Shown here piece by piece: positions 9,574 to 21,565 of a DNA stretch of 64,000 nucleotides. The translations under genes were made by a program, and so were the position numbers. Position 1 is the stretch's first letter. The number at the start of each line of letters is the position of its first letter. The notes beneath the pieces were generated by a model. The model was not told where the DNA came from, searched no databases, and worked only from the letters and a program-made list of their open reading frames with translations. The stretch is taken from positions 46,867,532-46,931,531 of the forward strand of contig OZ035963.1 in the NCBI GenBank assembly GCA_964034945.1, written 5' to 3'. This DNA comes from Chrysopilus asiliformis (Eukaryota > Arthropoda > Insecta > Diptera > Rhagionidae).

Positions 9574-11832
9574 GAAATCTAGAGCGATGATGTCCCTAGC
9601 ATCAAGCGGCAACTATTGATCTTATACAGCATATTTATAAAACTTCCCACGTCAAAATCCAATTGGATTGTAAAGCCTCGTTAGAACCAAAAATTCTTCA
9701 CTAAACCGCATCAAAGTCGATTGAGGCTTTCTGGTAGAAACCGATCATCAACAGACACACAAACGAGAACATGTGCCCTCCGTCGATTTTCTGCAAGGTG
9801 GACTTTCTTAGGAACCTAATTATCGCGTTGTAGGAGCCCCACCTGTAGTTAGAAAAAAAGTCTAAATTATGACGCGTTTTTCCAATGAAAGCCACGCAGA
9901 AAGCACATAAAATCTTTTTTAAAAACGATTCGTAAATATTCACTCTGAAGGTATTTTCTCCATTGGATTATGTTTATCTAACAGTGATTTTAATTCACCT
10001 CTTAATTGTTACAAATTACCGCAAATTCAATTTGCAAGTCTTTAATAGTAAACACCCACATTTAATCCCATCTAAAAATAATTTCCGACAGCGAAAGTAA
10101 TCAAATTAGCAAAAATATTGCCAACAATAATAATTTTTCACCAATGAACCGCGTTGTCGATCGGAGAAGACACGAAATAAAAATAACTTTCTTTAAATGA
10201 TTTAATTCGAAATTTTACTTTCAATATTCAAATATGGCCTAAGAAGATTGCCGGCAGTTCGTCTCCAAGTCTCATCACATCACATATCTTATCATATATC
10301 TAATCGTATATCTAACGCTCTTTTGTGGCATATTTTTAATAGTAAAATGTTGGACAAAAAAGTAAAACAAATTCAAATTGTGTGTCTAGTCCATTGATGT
10401 TAGACTTTTTTTCACTGCATTTTAGTTTTTTATAGCACATTTGGTTGTTTGCTTTTTTGCAATTTCCAGTTTAACATAAACAAAAAAAAAACTACTTTTT
10501 CTATGTTTTCGCTAGTGTATTTTTGCAAAGACTTTTTCGCAGCATAATTTTCTTATTTTTGCCGTCTCAAGTCTGCAGCTTAAGAAATAAATCCGAACAA
10601 AAAAATTTACAGTGCTTTTGCAGAAAGTCGATTTACTTTAGCTGACTTATTGGAGGATTTTTTTCCCTATCTTCTAGCTTTCAGTGGAAACGTTCGATGT
10701 TTCAAACATTTCTATATAATATCTGAAATGTAGATATTTTATATCTATGCGATATGAGGCGAATTCATTTGAAATCTAGTTTTAGATACTTTTCAGTAGT
10801 GCGGTGATCTACTTTCACAAAAGAACATAAGCCGAAAACCTTATTCAAGTGAATGCTCAAAAGATTCTGCAAAGCTATCCATACGAGAGATAAAAGAAAA
10901 TAAAATAAAAGTATCAATAGTTGAAAATACCGAAGCAACACACTTGTCTATAGTATTTATCCGTCTTATTTGATTTTGTCTGAGATTTAGATACACCACC
11001 AACTACGATAGAAATGCATTTTGTTAGAAGTGCATTTCGTCGGAAATCCTATATCGTATTTGATTTATTTCAACTGCTTGAAAGTTTATTTTTAGCGGAT
11101 TAATAAGATAAGTGGATCTGTTATGAAATTCTGCATCTCATATGGTTGGTGTTTGGTTGTTTTTATTTCCATTTTCATCTAGATATAGTTGATGGATTCT
11201 CCTAATAACATCAATTAATTGATTTATAAACAAACTAGATGCATACCCATCGTTGCCAGGTTAAAGTTTATTTGTATAAATTTTTTTGCACAAAAAAAAG
11301 TACCCAGAAATAGCGTAAAAACTTTTGGGTAAAATAATCTATCGCTTCAGGATTTTTTGTTTCGAATTATGACTCTAATTCTAACACCGGATTAGTGATC
11401 AACGAGCCGAAATCCCCGGACGTTATTTCTCAGCTTCTTAATTTCTTCATGAGAAAAACTAAAATACTGACTCCCTACCTACCCTGCATTTACCAGCTTA
11501 GGGTTGGAATTGCGAAAAACCCCCCAGTTAGTGACCGTTTACGATATCGATGGAACATGGTGTGAAAATTTCAAACTTCTAGCTCCAGGGGTTTGGGCTG
11601 GGCGTTATTGAGTCTGTCAATAAGTGAGGACAAACATTTTTATATATACAGATTAGAGAGTTTATAATATAGACTCTAGAGCAGGGGTCATCAAAGTAAC
11701 TGTCGCTCCCTCTACAATCAAAATTTATAACCACTACAAATTAAAATACAGTTCAATGAAACACAACCTTCGACGGCAATGGCTTGACACGAACTGATTT
11801 AAAATTAAATGCGTCATGCTAATAACTAGTAA
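9574..11832. other. 2.3 kb AT-rich stretch without recognised features
   Basis: No gene, no paired terminal repeats and no protein motif were found on either strand. It contains short A/T tracts and isolated fragments with the look of old transposon debris, for example tgacggaca-like text absent from other copies. Confidence 0.45.
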
Positions 11833-11840
11833 TCCACACC

Positions 11841-12346
11841 CAGTGTTGCCATTTTCAGCGACTTATCTCATTTCTAGCGACTTTCATGCCTTGAAAAGCA
11901 CGTGTTGAGATTTGAGATTTTAGTGGTCTTTTGGGGACTTTTCGGAGATTTTCAGCAATTTTCAAAAGTTTCTTAAGAAAAAAAACTTTGTTGAAAATTT
12001 TACTAATAAATATCATACTTTTCATAATTTTTTACATTTATGCTTATTGGGTCAACAACCTACCAAATGTGTATAAATAAGTACCACAGAATTCCCCTAT
12101 AAGAAAATACATGAATCACTCAACTTAAGTAAAAGTTAAATTTATTTTAAATTTTGTTTGCTTTGCTGCAGGTGCAGTGTGTTTTTTAAGAAGACAAAGT
12201 TGTTTTTTTTATTATTATATTTTATTATTGTTAAAAACAAAGAATAAAAGCGATTTGAAAACAAAATATATGTTTAAATATGCATTAAAAAAAAGTCTCA
12301 AAACTAGCGATTTTTGTTTATAATTTCGGAGACCTCAACAACACTG
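11841..12346. mobile_element. Non-autonomous hAT element with TCCACACC duplication
   Basis: The CAGTGTTG...CAACACTG ends are flanked by an exact 8-bp duplication, TCCACACC, at 11833-11840 and 12347-12354. That length and the CAGNG-type start are diagnostic of hAT. Copies of a GCGACTT / CTAGCGA motif lie near both ends. It is 506 bp and non-coding. Its target appears to be the end of another MITE (about 12350-12815). Confidence 0.88.
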
Positions 12347-12349
12347 TCC

Positions 12350-12815
12350 ACACCTGCCATGAATGCCGTCACTGTCGCTGTTACGTCTGATGTTATGTCT
12401 AGTGAAGATTGAAATGTCAGCTGTTACGACAGAAAAGTCTGACAGCTTTTGCAGATATCTTAGCTAACAGAAATGGTGACAGAAATGGAATTTAAGATGG
12501 CGGATTCTAATTTTTCACGTGCAGAGACGCTCCGTTCTATAAACGAATACTGTTTAAAAGTAATTTTTACAAAGAAATGATTTGAAAAAGGTATCGTGAG
12601 AGCAGTTGGAAGCCGAATTTAATTTTAGTGCGGAGATTTTAAAGAAAAAAGTGAAATCACTGAGATTGTCATATTTACTACTCAGTTGTTTACTGGTCAA
12701 CGCATTTCTAGAACTGAAATGTCATGCCAGAATCAGCAGCCCACCTACGTCACAACAGAATTTTCTAATGACATTTCTGTTAACAGTCCTGTCAACGTTT
12801 CCGGCAGGTCTGGAT
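12350..12815. mobile_element. Possible MITE with CACACCTGCC / CAGACCTGCC ends
   Basis: Imperfect inverted ends, CACACCTGCC... and the complement of GGCAGGTCTG, enclose about 465 bp with many TGACAG / CTGTCA repeats. No clear target duplication is seen, because the left flank was altered by the hAT insertion at 11841-12346. Confidence 0.4.
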
Positions 12816-12981
12816 GGCGTGTTATGCTCCGATCCCAACTCAAAGCACGACTCGTTTTATTCCTGTGATCCGAAGCCGCAACACACAAGCATTACAGCAC
12901 ACAATAAAAGGTCGATTATAGTGGCTACGCTGTTAAAGCCAATCTGTGTGATGAGCCAGCCGAGCCACTAGCTTATGATAC

Positions 12982-13709
12982 CCATGAATCAAATACAACA
13001 GATTGCGCATTGCGCTGGTCCGCCATGTTGAATTTTGCTGTCAAGAGATTGTGACGTCAGCTGCGCGTAGATGTTTAATAGGTCTATGGAACATTTAGAT
13101 GCTTGAAGGTAAATGCTATTCCAACTTTATTTAGCATTTCCGAAACTGTTGCAACTTCAAGTCGGACAACCAGGATGGCTGAAAAGCAGTCAAAACTATT
13201 AGTTGCTGATTTATTACAACAAAACGAGGAGCCTTTGCATGACAAAGCAATCAATGCTGCAGTGTTAATCCGCTGGAGGACACAACTTATTCATGAGTTA
13301 ATCATGTCTGAATCTTTACATAATTGTGATATTAAAGTAAAAAAAAACTTTTTTTCGCATCGAGGATGTATTTTCGTATACGTAAATTGAATAAAGAACT
13401 CTGTGAACATTTAACTACAAGAAAAAAGAAAAATAAAAAAATTCTAACCTAGAAATTTTAGCTATGTTTCATTTATTTTCACAAAGTGTAGTAAAAATTC
13501 ACAGGCATTGTTGTTGTTTGACTATTTTTTTACTATTTATAAAAATAAATAATATTTATATTGCAGAAAACAGAATAAATTCCAGTTTTTAGGCGAAAAC
13601 AGAACAAATCTCATATCAATGACATTTCAGTACGCTCTTGTGACGTCATGCGCAGAAGTTTACCAAAATGAAACTCGTCTTTGTGCAATCTATTGTATTT
13701 GATTCATGG
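12982..13709. mobile_element. 728-bp TIR element with ATGATAC duplication
   Basis: Inverted ends CCATGAATCAAATACAA continue to AGATTGC with one mismatch. The flanks carry ATGATAC at 12975-12981 and 13710-13716, a duplication of 7 to 8 bp. Inside is a short open frame from 13175 (MAEKQSKLLVADLLQQNEEP) with no family I recognise. Superfamily uncertain; hAT or P are possible given the duplication length. Confidence 0.75.
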
Positions 13710-13716
13710 ATGATAC

Positions 13717-14360
13717 CTGCTCTAGAGAGTGGACAATCGAACTTACTAGACTGTCCTACTAACAAGTAAACCTCGTGAGATGTAACTCTTAGATCTTGAT
13801 TCTAAACAGATTTTACCTTTATAAATCTTTCAATACGACCCACCGATTTCAAAAAAATAAAAAAAATAATTATATATGGGAGAAGGAGTGGAAAGGAGGG
13901 GAAGGAGTGGAAATTATTACTGTTGGCAAAATTTTTGATAATTTGATTTTGATATATAGACAAGTTATATAAAATCATATTCTAAACACTTTTTATCTTC
14001 ATACATTTTTCGATACGATGCACAGTTTTCGAGATAACAGGAAAAAAGTATTCCAATTTTATTGGATAGGGGGGAAGCAATGGTCCGATGGAATTTTGAT
14101 GTATAGGTGAGTTATGTAGAATCTTATTCGAAACACATTTTACCTTAATAAATTTTCCAACTTTCGAGAAAATTGCAAGCAACGGTCCGATTTTTCTCGT
14201 TCAAGAACTTTCTTTAGCCATTTACGAGAAACGTAACTATACAAAATTTCAAGTCTCTAGCTCAATCCTTTCGAAAGTTCTGGTATTCACTGGCAGACGG
14301 ACGGACATGCGGAAATCAAAATCTTTTGTCATCCCTAACACCCTGGTGTAGAACTGCAAC
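13717..14360 (-). repeat. Family E repeat (relative of family A), copy 1
   Basis: In reverse orientation this shares the layout of the copy at 18470-18860: ACACCAGGGTGTTAGGGATG, then a tgtccgtcc tract, then CTTTCGAAAG, then GAGCTAGAGACTTGAAATTT, then several tgtttagaatangat / attttgatgtat iterations. Similarity to family A is in order and wording, not close identity. Confidence 0.55.
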
Positions 14361-15530
14361 AAGGAGGTGATTACATTTAGGAGGATAAGAATGAGAAAAA
14401 ATGCACCGCAGGGAATTTTTTTTGAAAACAAATGTGCGGATTTGCTGTAGGTGAAAGATCTAACATAATTTTAAGGTCAATCTCCATACAGCCGATTTCC
14501 GGAAAATACAGAACAATACAATCCATACAGCCGACTGACGGAAAAATTCAGAAAACCAGAAAGAGATAAACTTTTATAATTTTCTCGAAGAGTGGCGGAA
14601 TAATCGCTTAATGATTTTTTTTTAATTTTGGGCTGATTTTTCAGAGGACATCAAACAACCTGTAGATCTGATTTTCGTTCAATATCTTCCTGTGAATGGT
14701 AAATAGACAACTGTAATAACTTTGACACCAACAAATCTATTATTTTCCTTAAGTAATCTATAATTAAAATCGCCAGGGTATGTCAGTTTTTAAATTTAGA
14801 TTCGATTAGAAAAAAATAGTAGAAAATTTGTTTTAAAAGTAACCAATTAAAATAGTTTCATCTATCAGATTGAAGATTTTATAATTAGAAGAATCATTTC
14901 AGTTGGTATTTAATTCTTGCTGCTTTTGTACTACACAATCTATTAGGTTGAAGAATGAAATTCGTCTGCGGTATGTACGCCAAGTACGTACGGTTTTATT
15001 AGCGAACAACTTTGTATTGCGGCCAGGAATAACATTGCGCCAAACATGCATCCCAAAAAACTAAAACTATCCCCTGTATTCTGGACTAGAGATTGACGTC
15101 TTTTAATTTATCAACTCGAGTAAAGAGAATCTTTAAAGGATTTTGGATTCATGTTAGCAAGTTATGAGATGTAAACTTCTTAATATTTGTGGTGAATTTT
15201 TTTAATAGGTTTTGTGATTCTGAAAACCATGTTAGCAGACGGTTGTAATCTAAAAACGCTTTTAACTCAAGAGGCCTATAATCTCTTACGACGTCTTACT
15301 TTGTATGTTGACTTTGCAACCTCTCAAATTTGTTTTGGGTAGGCCTTCATCAAAATTTTGATGTTTAGGAAAGTTATGTAAAATTGTATTTGGAACACTT
15401 TTTACCTTGGACTGTGATATTTGCATAGAGGACGTGAAAAAGTCGTAATTTCAAAATTGATTATTTGTTAGGCTCATGGAAATTAGTTTCCGCTTTTCAA
15501 TAGGAACCTGAAATGCCACCAAAAACGAAT
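14361..15530. other. Unassigned AT-rich stretch
   Basis: No gene. Two short CTCCATACAGCCGA repeats lie at about 14481 and 14522, and 15350-15415 echoes the attttgatgtttagg...tatgtaaaat module of family E. Otherwise nothing recognised. Confidence 0.4.
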
Positions 15531-15538
15531 TATTATTG

Positions 15539-15832
15539 GTTGCGTTTTTTTAATGTTCTAGAACACTAAACATTAAAAACACGATCCAGAGTAAGTGGGA
15601 AATTTCATCGCGTTCAATCGCACCTAACAGAACTAACCAACCACCAACAGAAAATCCTCAATTGAGAATAAAATGTCAGAATTATTACGTTGAAGTTAGC
15701 AGCACTTCAACACCGTACATTACCGTATAAAATTTCCCTTTGTTCCAAACACTGTCCGAGATGAAAAGGTGGTGCAGGATTTTGTATGGAAAGCTTGTTC
15801 TGAACTGCTTCAGAACATTAAAAAAACGCAAC
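15539..15832. mobile_element. MITE with GTTGCGTTTTTTTAATGTTCT ends, copy 1
   Basis: Long inverted ends (GTTGCGTTTTTTTAATGTTC) enclose 294 bp. Flanks TATTATTG and TATTATTA could be an 8-bp target duplication with one change. A longer copy in the opposite internal orientation is at 29799-30190. Non-coding. Confidence 0.75.
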
Positions 15833-16104
15833 TATTATTACTTGGCTGGAATGACATTCAAATCACCATAGTTTTTCAACGAAAGTTAATTTGTATAAAG
15901 AAAAAGTTTTAGAAACTCTTTGCCTAGTTATATTATAATAAAACAACTATTATTTTTCTCTTGCTGAAAATATCGAGTTTTGTGCCGAGTAAGGGTAATT
16001 TCCGGGAAGTTTACTTTTTTTCCGTTTTTTGAAATAAAGTGCCGCGGAATCATATTGTTTGTTTGTGTAAGCTTATAGCAATCATGCTCTACCAGAATCC
16101 ACAT

Positions 16105-16560
16105 GCAGATTTTGGATGCATCGCTTTAAAAGTGGTGATTTGTGTGCCATGGGCGTGCATGGGATTTGTGGGCGTTGTGTAATATAACCTCTTGAAACCA
16201 TCAAAAACCATCAGTGGCGAAGTCTACCGACGTCAACTAATACGTTCGAAGCGAGCTATTGGCCAAAAATGTCCGGAATGGGCCGATAGGCATGACAAAT
16301 TGATTCTACTCCACAACAACGCAAGGCCTCACATTGCTAAGCAGGTAAAAACAAAGCTAGAAGTGATCAACTGAGAAGTTCCACCGCACCCGCCATACTC
16401 CCCATGCATTGCCCTTTTGATTAACATTTGTTTACATCGATACAATCAGTTCTTACGGGAAAGCGGGAAAACATGTACAATTTTTTTTGCTTTCATAGCA
16501 AACTGTTTTCTTACGGGAAAATGTGTACAATTTTTTTTACTTTCATAGCAAAACTAAGAG
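16105..16560 (+). pseudogene. mariner transposase remnant
   Basis: Fragments of a classical mariner transposase appear in order: HRFKSGD (helix-turn-helix end), then ISGEVYRRQLIRSKRAI, then LILLHNNARPHIAK, which holds the second catalytic position (D in LHDNARPH, here N), then a broken PPHPPYSPCIAPFD with the third one, then a YNQFLTGKR-like tail. A stop separates the last two pieces and most of the N-terminal half is missing. It ends in a local duplication of about 60 bp (ttacgggaaaa...tttcatagcaaa twice, 16450-16560). Confidence 0.75.
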
Positions 16561-17336
16561 AGTTCTTTTGATAAAAATACCTGTTTCTTTACGATAGTTT
16601 ACATTATTTACGATTCTTTACTATTGTTTACATTGTTTACTAATTTTTTCACGGAAAAATGTAAATATTTATTGTTTACGCGTATATGCACAACACTGAA
16701 AAACATAAAATTGCTTAAAACAGATATTGTGTATTTTGAAACCCATCGATTCTGTTTTTACACTGTATTTTTTATAGAATTTTCATTTTAAGGGTCTGAA
16801 TCGAGTATAAATGCATAAACGCAAATATACCTACTGTGCTGGATCTCTTAATTTGTTAAAATTGAAATTCACCAAAGACTATAACCCAGAATCCCATTTA
16901 TATTGAAATCATAAAGTTTATAGTAGCGAGATCTCTTAGCTTTTATAATCCAGAATATAGGGGTATGGACCGATTGCGGTCCATATTTTGTACATCGTAC
17001 CAATGCTGCGAGTTTGCATGTACACGAATGTTCTGTAAATGGTTTTTAGTACAAAAGTGCCATTTCCAGAGAAAACATTACTCGCGGGCGTTAAATTAAA
17101 TGTTATAAAAACAACACGAAAAAGTTTTACCATAGCTAGAGTGCCAAAGAATTTCAGACAGCTAGACGAAGATAAAAACGTTTTTTTTTTTCCAATTTTT
17201 ATATTTTTATACAGAATGTAGTCAATTACAGTTTTCGCAAAAAATCTCAAATTTTAAATATTTCTTTTCCTATGGGAAAGACAAATTCTATAAGAAATAT
17301 TTTTTGATGAAATGTGTAACCATAAAAAAATATTTT
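16561..17336. other. Unassigned AT-rich stretch
   Basis: No gene or paired repeat ends. Open frames on both strands at about 16936-17250 overlap each other and show no family motif. Confidence 0.4.
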
Positions 17337-17609
17337 ACATGTTTTTTCTATGGGGGTTAAACATACTCTATATACAAATTAATGATGTTTAAGCTATTAG
17401 TATTCATTTAAAACAAAAAAAAATTAAATTTTTTTATTTTTTACAAATAACGTCCACTGTAGTCCAGCTTTTTACTCAAAAAATCAAAATTGGGTCAAAA
17501 ATGCACTTAATGGTGCACTGAATGAGAATAGAGTGTTGAAAATAAATAAATAATAAGACAATTTAAATTTTTTAGCATGATGCCATATGGCATCAAAATA
17601 CCGAATGGG
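17337..17609 (+). mobile_element. piggyBac-like MITE (family B), copy 2, left end lost
   Basis: Alignable to 5678-5975 from ACATGTTTTTTCTATGGG to ATACCGAATGGG, followed by TTAA at 17610-17613. The left CCCTTTCGGT terminus is missing. Confidence 0.75.
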
Positions 17610-17613
17610 TTAA

Positions 17614-18469
17614 TTGGTTTTAACCGCTTGTCAGATGTGATAAAAAACAATTGTTGTTATCATGATTTTTTTTCTGTTTCTTTCTTTTCATTTTATTTTT
17701 TGTTAAAATAATTGTCTATGAGATTACTCTGTGACTAAATAAATAAATAAATAAAAAAATATTATGGAGTTGTATTCTGTGCACATTTCCTTGATTTTCG
17801 TCCAAATCAAGTTTTATTTTCCATATAACATTGTTTGTTTCATTGATGTTCCATTCCAGCCCTCCTTCTGCACCCAATATCTGCCCGCACTCCTCTTGTC
17901 CCGGATTGTAACCTTAACTTTATAGTAGGTTATAGCAAATCTACACTTTGACTATAAGCATATCATCTGCTAGCATTTAAGAAACTTCGGAGACACAGAT
18001 ATTTGTAGCCTAGTTGACCTTTTTTTTAATTTTCTTAAATTATACAGCGGTGTGCCAAATTAAATTCTGATACTGTTTTGATTTTAATTTTTGATGCTGT
18101 TTGCCAAGTACTGAAAGGATCTAAAGATAATTGAATATTATGGTATCATCTTGGCACTTTGAATTTATTACCCTTCAGTTCAAACAGAAATAATTTCACA
18201 AGTATATCACAATTTATTTTGCACTGCCTATCACGGTATTTTGATTGATTTTATTTAAAATCACTAGAAATTTCGTAATTCATGATATAAATTTACACCA
18301 AGTTTTATAAAATCAACAAAAAAAAACCCTAAGGATTTCAGGCTTAATTTTATTAGAAATTAGCTATGAATATGAGGTTTGCAGGGTTGAAATAATATTT
18401 TTTATAATCATTTGCAGGGTTGAGTTGATATTTATACTCTATATGATATATCATATAGAAGTACATTTG
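17614..18469. other. Unassigned stretch with an AAAT microsatellite
   Basis: Includes (AAAT)n-like sequence at about 17735-17755, preceded by ctgtgactaaataaa, the typical look of a retroposon tail. No body of a LINE or SINE could be recognised upstream. Confidence 0.4.
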
Positions 18470-18860
18470 ATTTAGTATACCGTTTGTAATGCATTGAACC
18501 ATTCATTTGACATAAAAATGAACTACACCAGGGTGTTAGGGATGACAAAAGATTTTGGTTTCCACATGTCCGTCCGTCTGTCTGTCTATCTATCTTTGTG
18601 ACTGCCCGGGACACCATAACTTTCGAAAGTATTGAGCTAGAGACTTGAAATTTTATTCAGTTGCGATTCTTGCAGTTGCGCAGTTGCGAAACGAAACTGT
18701 TTTTTTGCACTAAAACGGTGAGTCGTATCGAAAAATTTATAAAGACAAAATGTGTTTAGAATATGATTTTTCGTAACTTGTCTATACATCAAAATTCAAT
18801 CGGATTACTCCTTCCCCCTCTCCTATACAAATGGATTTTTTAAATAAACATTTTCTCTGT
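18470..18860 (+). repeat. Family E repeat, copy 2
   Basis: Order of blocks: taccgtttgtaatgc, ATGAACTACACCAGGGTGTTAG, tccgtccgtctgtctgtc microsatellite, CTTTCGAAAG, GAGCTAGAGACTTGAAATTT, a pair of cagttgcg repeats, then AGAATATGATTTTTCGTAAC. Family A uses the same order with about two thirds similarity, so E looks like an old sister family. Confidence 0.6.
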
Positions 18861-19563
18861 CAAAGAGTATTTAATGATTGGCCCCTGGAAATTGTAGCTT
18901 ATCTTATATTTGAGGCGTTAAAAGCTGGAGTGGACCAACCCACATAATCGAGTTTTTGAAGCTTTTTCACTTTTGTACTATTATTTACTCGGCTTTAAAC
19001 TGGATTAAGTATGAACAATGAAGGCAACATATGACATTTCTACATCAAACCTAAATTGTCCAAAGAAATTTATGGTTAGCAATATTTAATTTGAAAATGC
19101 GGATAGAATGCGTTTTCTAATTGGAATCATATTTATTATTACGTATTTATTATTACGTCATAGGTTGCACACATTTTGCTTTGTCATTATTTTCAACAGA
19201 ACATACAGTTTAAAAAAATGTTCAAAATATAAAATAAGTAAAATTTCGCCAAAAATTGTAGTTCTTAATAATCTGAAAACCATAACGCATTCTTTTTTTT
19301 TAGTGTCTGATTATTAGCAGTATTTTTGGACACGACTGTACGTTACTTTCGGTAGTGAAAGCTTTTTTAAATAAAGCTTTGAAAACCGAAGATAAAACCT
19401 AATGATGTACACAAACCACTTTTGATAGGGTGAAACGGGCCCATCGGCATATTTTTTCTCAATGGATCGAAATATTTTTTGTTTATTATCATGAAAAATC
19501 GGTTTTCGTACTGATGTTTTTAATTCCTCTAAAATTATATCCGAAATTTAACCCCTGTATGTA
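18861..19563. other. Unassigned AT-rich stretch
   Basis: No gene seen. A fragment ending ttttggacacgactgtacg at about 19322-19345 may be an old Tc1/mariner end. Confidence 0.4.
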
Positions 19564-20460
19564 TTGGGAGTACAAATGGAAAACGACTGTTTTCCAATAG
19601 ATGGCGCTTTCAATAAAATACAGGTCAAAAATGTCAGATCGAAAACGCAAATGATAAGCTACATAGGTATATGGCAACAATTAAAATTAAATTTGTGAAT
19701 TTTTTCGTCGTCATATATTATTTTGTGCGTGAAAATGTCGAAATTTGAGCCAAATAAGCGTCATTTGTGGGAAGTTTTGCTTTTTCCCATCAATTCGAAA
19801 AAATCTGCGACTGAGGCGCGTTGAATGATTGTAGTAACTTATGGTGAGGCTTCTATTAGTGAAAGAACATATCGGGAATGGTTTCAACGTTACAAAAGTG
19901 GTGATTTTGATGTGGGAAATAAGGAGCGTCCCGGGCCGGTGAAAAAGTTTTAAGACGCAGAATTCGAGGCATTACTGGATGAAGCTTCACGTCAAATGCA
20001 ACAAGAACTCGCAGACTAATGCGTTTGAGCCGAGCATCGAAGGAAAAACGGCCACAATTCGAGCAAAGATATGACAAAGTAATTTTGCAGCGCGACAACG
20101 CTTGGCCACATGTTGCTAATATTGTTAAAACCTACCTGGAAACACTGAATTTGGACGGCCTACCACACCCGCCATATTCTCCAGACATCGCCCCTTCCGA
20201 CTACCACCTGTTCCGATCGATGACGCATGGCCTGGCTGAGCAGCACTTCCGTTCTTACGGAGAGACCAAAAATTGGATCGATTTGTGGATTGCCTCAAGA
20301 GACGAGCAGTTTTTTCGACGCGGAATCCGAATGACGCGGAAGCCGAAATATAGGAAAAAGTTGTGGCTAGTGATGGATTTGAAAAATAAGTATGTAAGCA
20401 TTTTTTCACAAAAAAGCCTCAAATTCTAAAAAAACGGCGCTTTTATATTTGTACTCCCAA
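19564..20460 (+). mobile_element. mariner element, internally deleted, both termini present
   Basis: Inverted termini TTGGGAGTACAAAT at both ends enclose 897 bp (full mariners are near 1.3 kb). TA precedes the left end; the right flank is TG, one change away. It contains a decayed transposase gene (19735-20429). A second member, with a related terminus, lies at 62141-62851. Confidence 0.85.
19735..20429 (+). pseudogene. mariner transposase pseudogene
   Basis: Starts with ATG at 19735 (MSKFEPNKRHLWEVLL), continues with the helix-turn-helix block (EASISERTYREWFQRYKSGD) and a GPVKKF linker. An in-frame stop follows in that linker and a second stop comes near 20018. The rest is open: RASKEKRPQFEQRYDKVILQ, then QRDNAWPHVAN (second catalytic Asp), GLPHPPYSPDIAPSDYHLFR (third Asp) and the C-terminal KYVSIFSQKSLKF. 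The segment holding the first catalytic Asp was deleted between the ELAD and MRLSRAS blocks. It cannot encode an active enzyme. Confidence 0.85.
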
Positions 20461-20537
20461 TGTTATAATTATTTTGGTGCACTCGATATTACCCAACTTT
20501 CAGATAATTTGGTGTCGCCGATTCCGAATCAGGCATT

Positions 20538-21130
20538 TTTATACCCGTATGGTGAAACCAAAGGGTATATTAACTTTGCCTTACCGTTTGTAACGCCAAG
20601 ATCTCGTCATCGCACACAAAAATGAATTACACCAGTGTATTTAGAATGATGAAAAAAGTTGAATTTAGCATGTCCGTCCGTCTGTCCGTCCGTCCGTCTG
20701 ACCGTCCGTCCGTCTGTCTCTCCGTCTGCCTGTCTGTCTGTCTGTGGCGCGGATTGCGGGCGCACGGATTGAGCTAGAGACTTGAAATTTTGCGCAGATC
20801 AGTTTTTCGTAAAATGTGAGACTAAGTTCGTTAATGGGCAACAATGGAGCATTAGGGGGGGTACCCCCCATACGAACGAAAACGTTTTTTGCGAATATCT
20901 CAAAAACGGTGCATCTTATCAAAAAAGTCCAAGAACAAAAGTTATTTAGGATATGATTCTACATAAAACTCCCATACATCAAAATCTGATTGGAATAAAT
21001 TTTAAAAAATCTTATTGGAAAGTTTGACTTCAAAGTGGAATTTTGGTACAACTGTTCGAATTTTGATACGAATATCACCATACGGGTCTCCAATGATTGC
21101 CAGATTGGCAATTATAGCTTTTGTTATGTT
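20538..21130 (+). repeat. Family A interspersed repeat, copy 1
   Basis: Full-length copy, about 590 bp. It starts TATACCCGTATGGTGAAACC and ends ATTATAGCTTTTGTTATG. Internal landmarks are a long tccgtctgtccg microsatellite (20671-20745), GCGCACGGATTGAGCTAGAG, the palindrome GGGGGGTACCCCCC, and the hairpin ATTGCCAGATTGGCAAT close to the end. ACCCGTATGGTGA at the start recurs inverted near the end. Class not established. Confidence 0.8.
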
Positions 21131-21433
21131 TTTATGTGAAAATCATGTAGTAGCATATTATAACAGCCAAACCATTCGTGTAAAAATGTGCGCCAAGCTC
21201 TCAATCTTTAAACTGTTTGACCAAAAAAAATGTTGACTTATGTTTTTTTTTATAGTTTCACCCAGAGTTTAGGCGAAAATTTAAAAATATTAACTGTTAG
21301 TGGTCAAAAATAATGTTCAACTTTATTGGAAAATTTTGTTAGGAATATTATTTTACATATCTCAAACATCAATTGTTCTTATCAATATTTATTGAAATAA
21401 CCTTTGACTCTGTAAACAAAAAAAATTTCTATA
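21131..21433. other. Short unassigned spacer
   Basis: AT-rich sequence between family A and the Tigger-like MITE; nothing recognised. Confidence 0.4.
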
Positions 21434-21515
21434 CAGTGGAACCTTGGCTCGTGAACTTAATTCGTTCCCAAAGGGTATTCACAAACGGAGACGTTCACGA
21501 ACCGAGGTTCCACTG
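21434..21515. mobile_element. 82-bp pogo/Tigger-type MITE
   Basis: CAGTGGAACCTTGG and the inverted CCGAGGTTCCACTG are flanked by TA on both sides (21432-21433, 21516-21517). CAGTGGAACCTYG is the terminus of Tigger-like pogo elements. Almost the whole element is terminal repeat. It lies about 50 bp past the stop codon of TIL gene 5 and may fall in that gene's 3' UTR. Confidence 0.8.
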
Positions 21516-21565
21516 TATTTATGTATAACATATTTTATTTAATTTTTTTTTTCATAATTAGTGGT

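Noticed and set aside
12606..12971. 121-codon frame with hydrophobic start
   Set aside because: Crosses the border of a probable MITE; no cysteine pattern or family motif despite superficial resemblance to a secreted protein.
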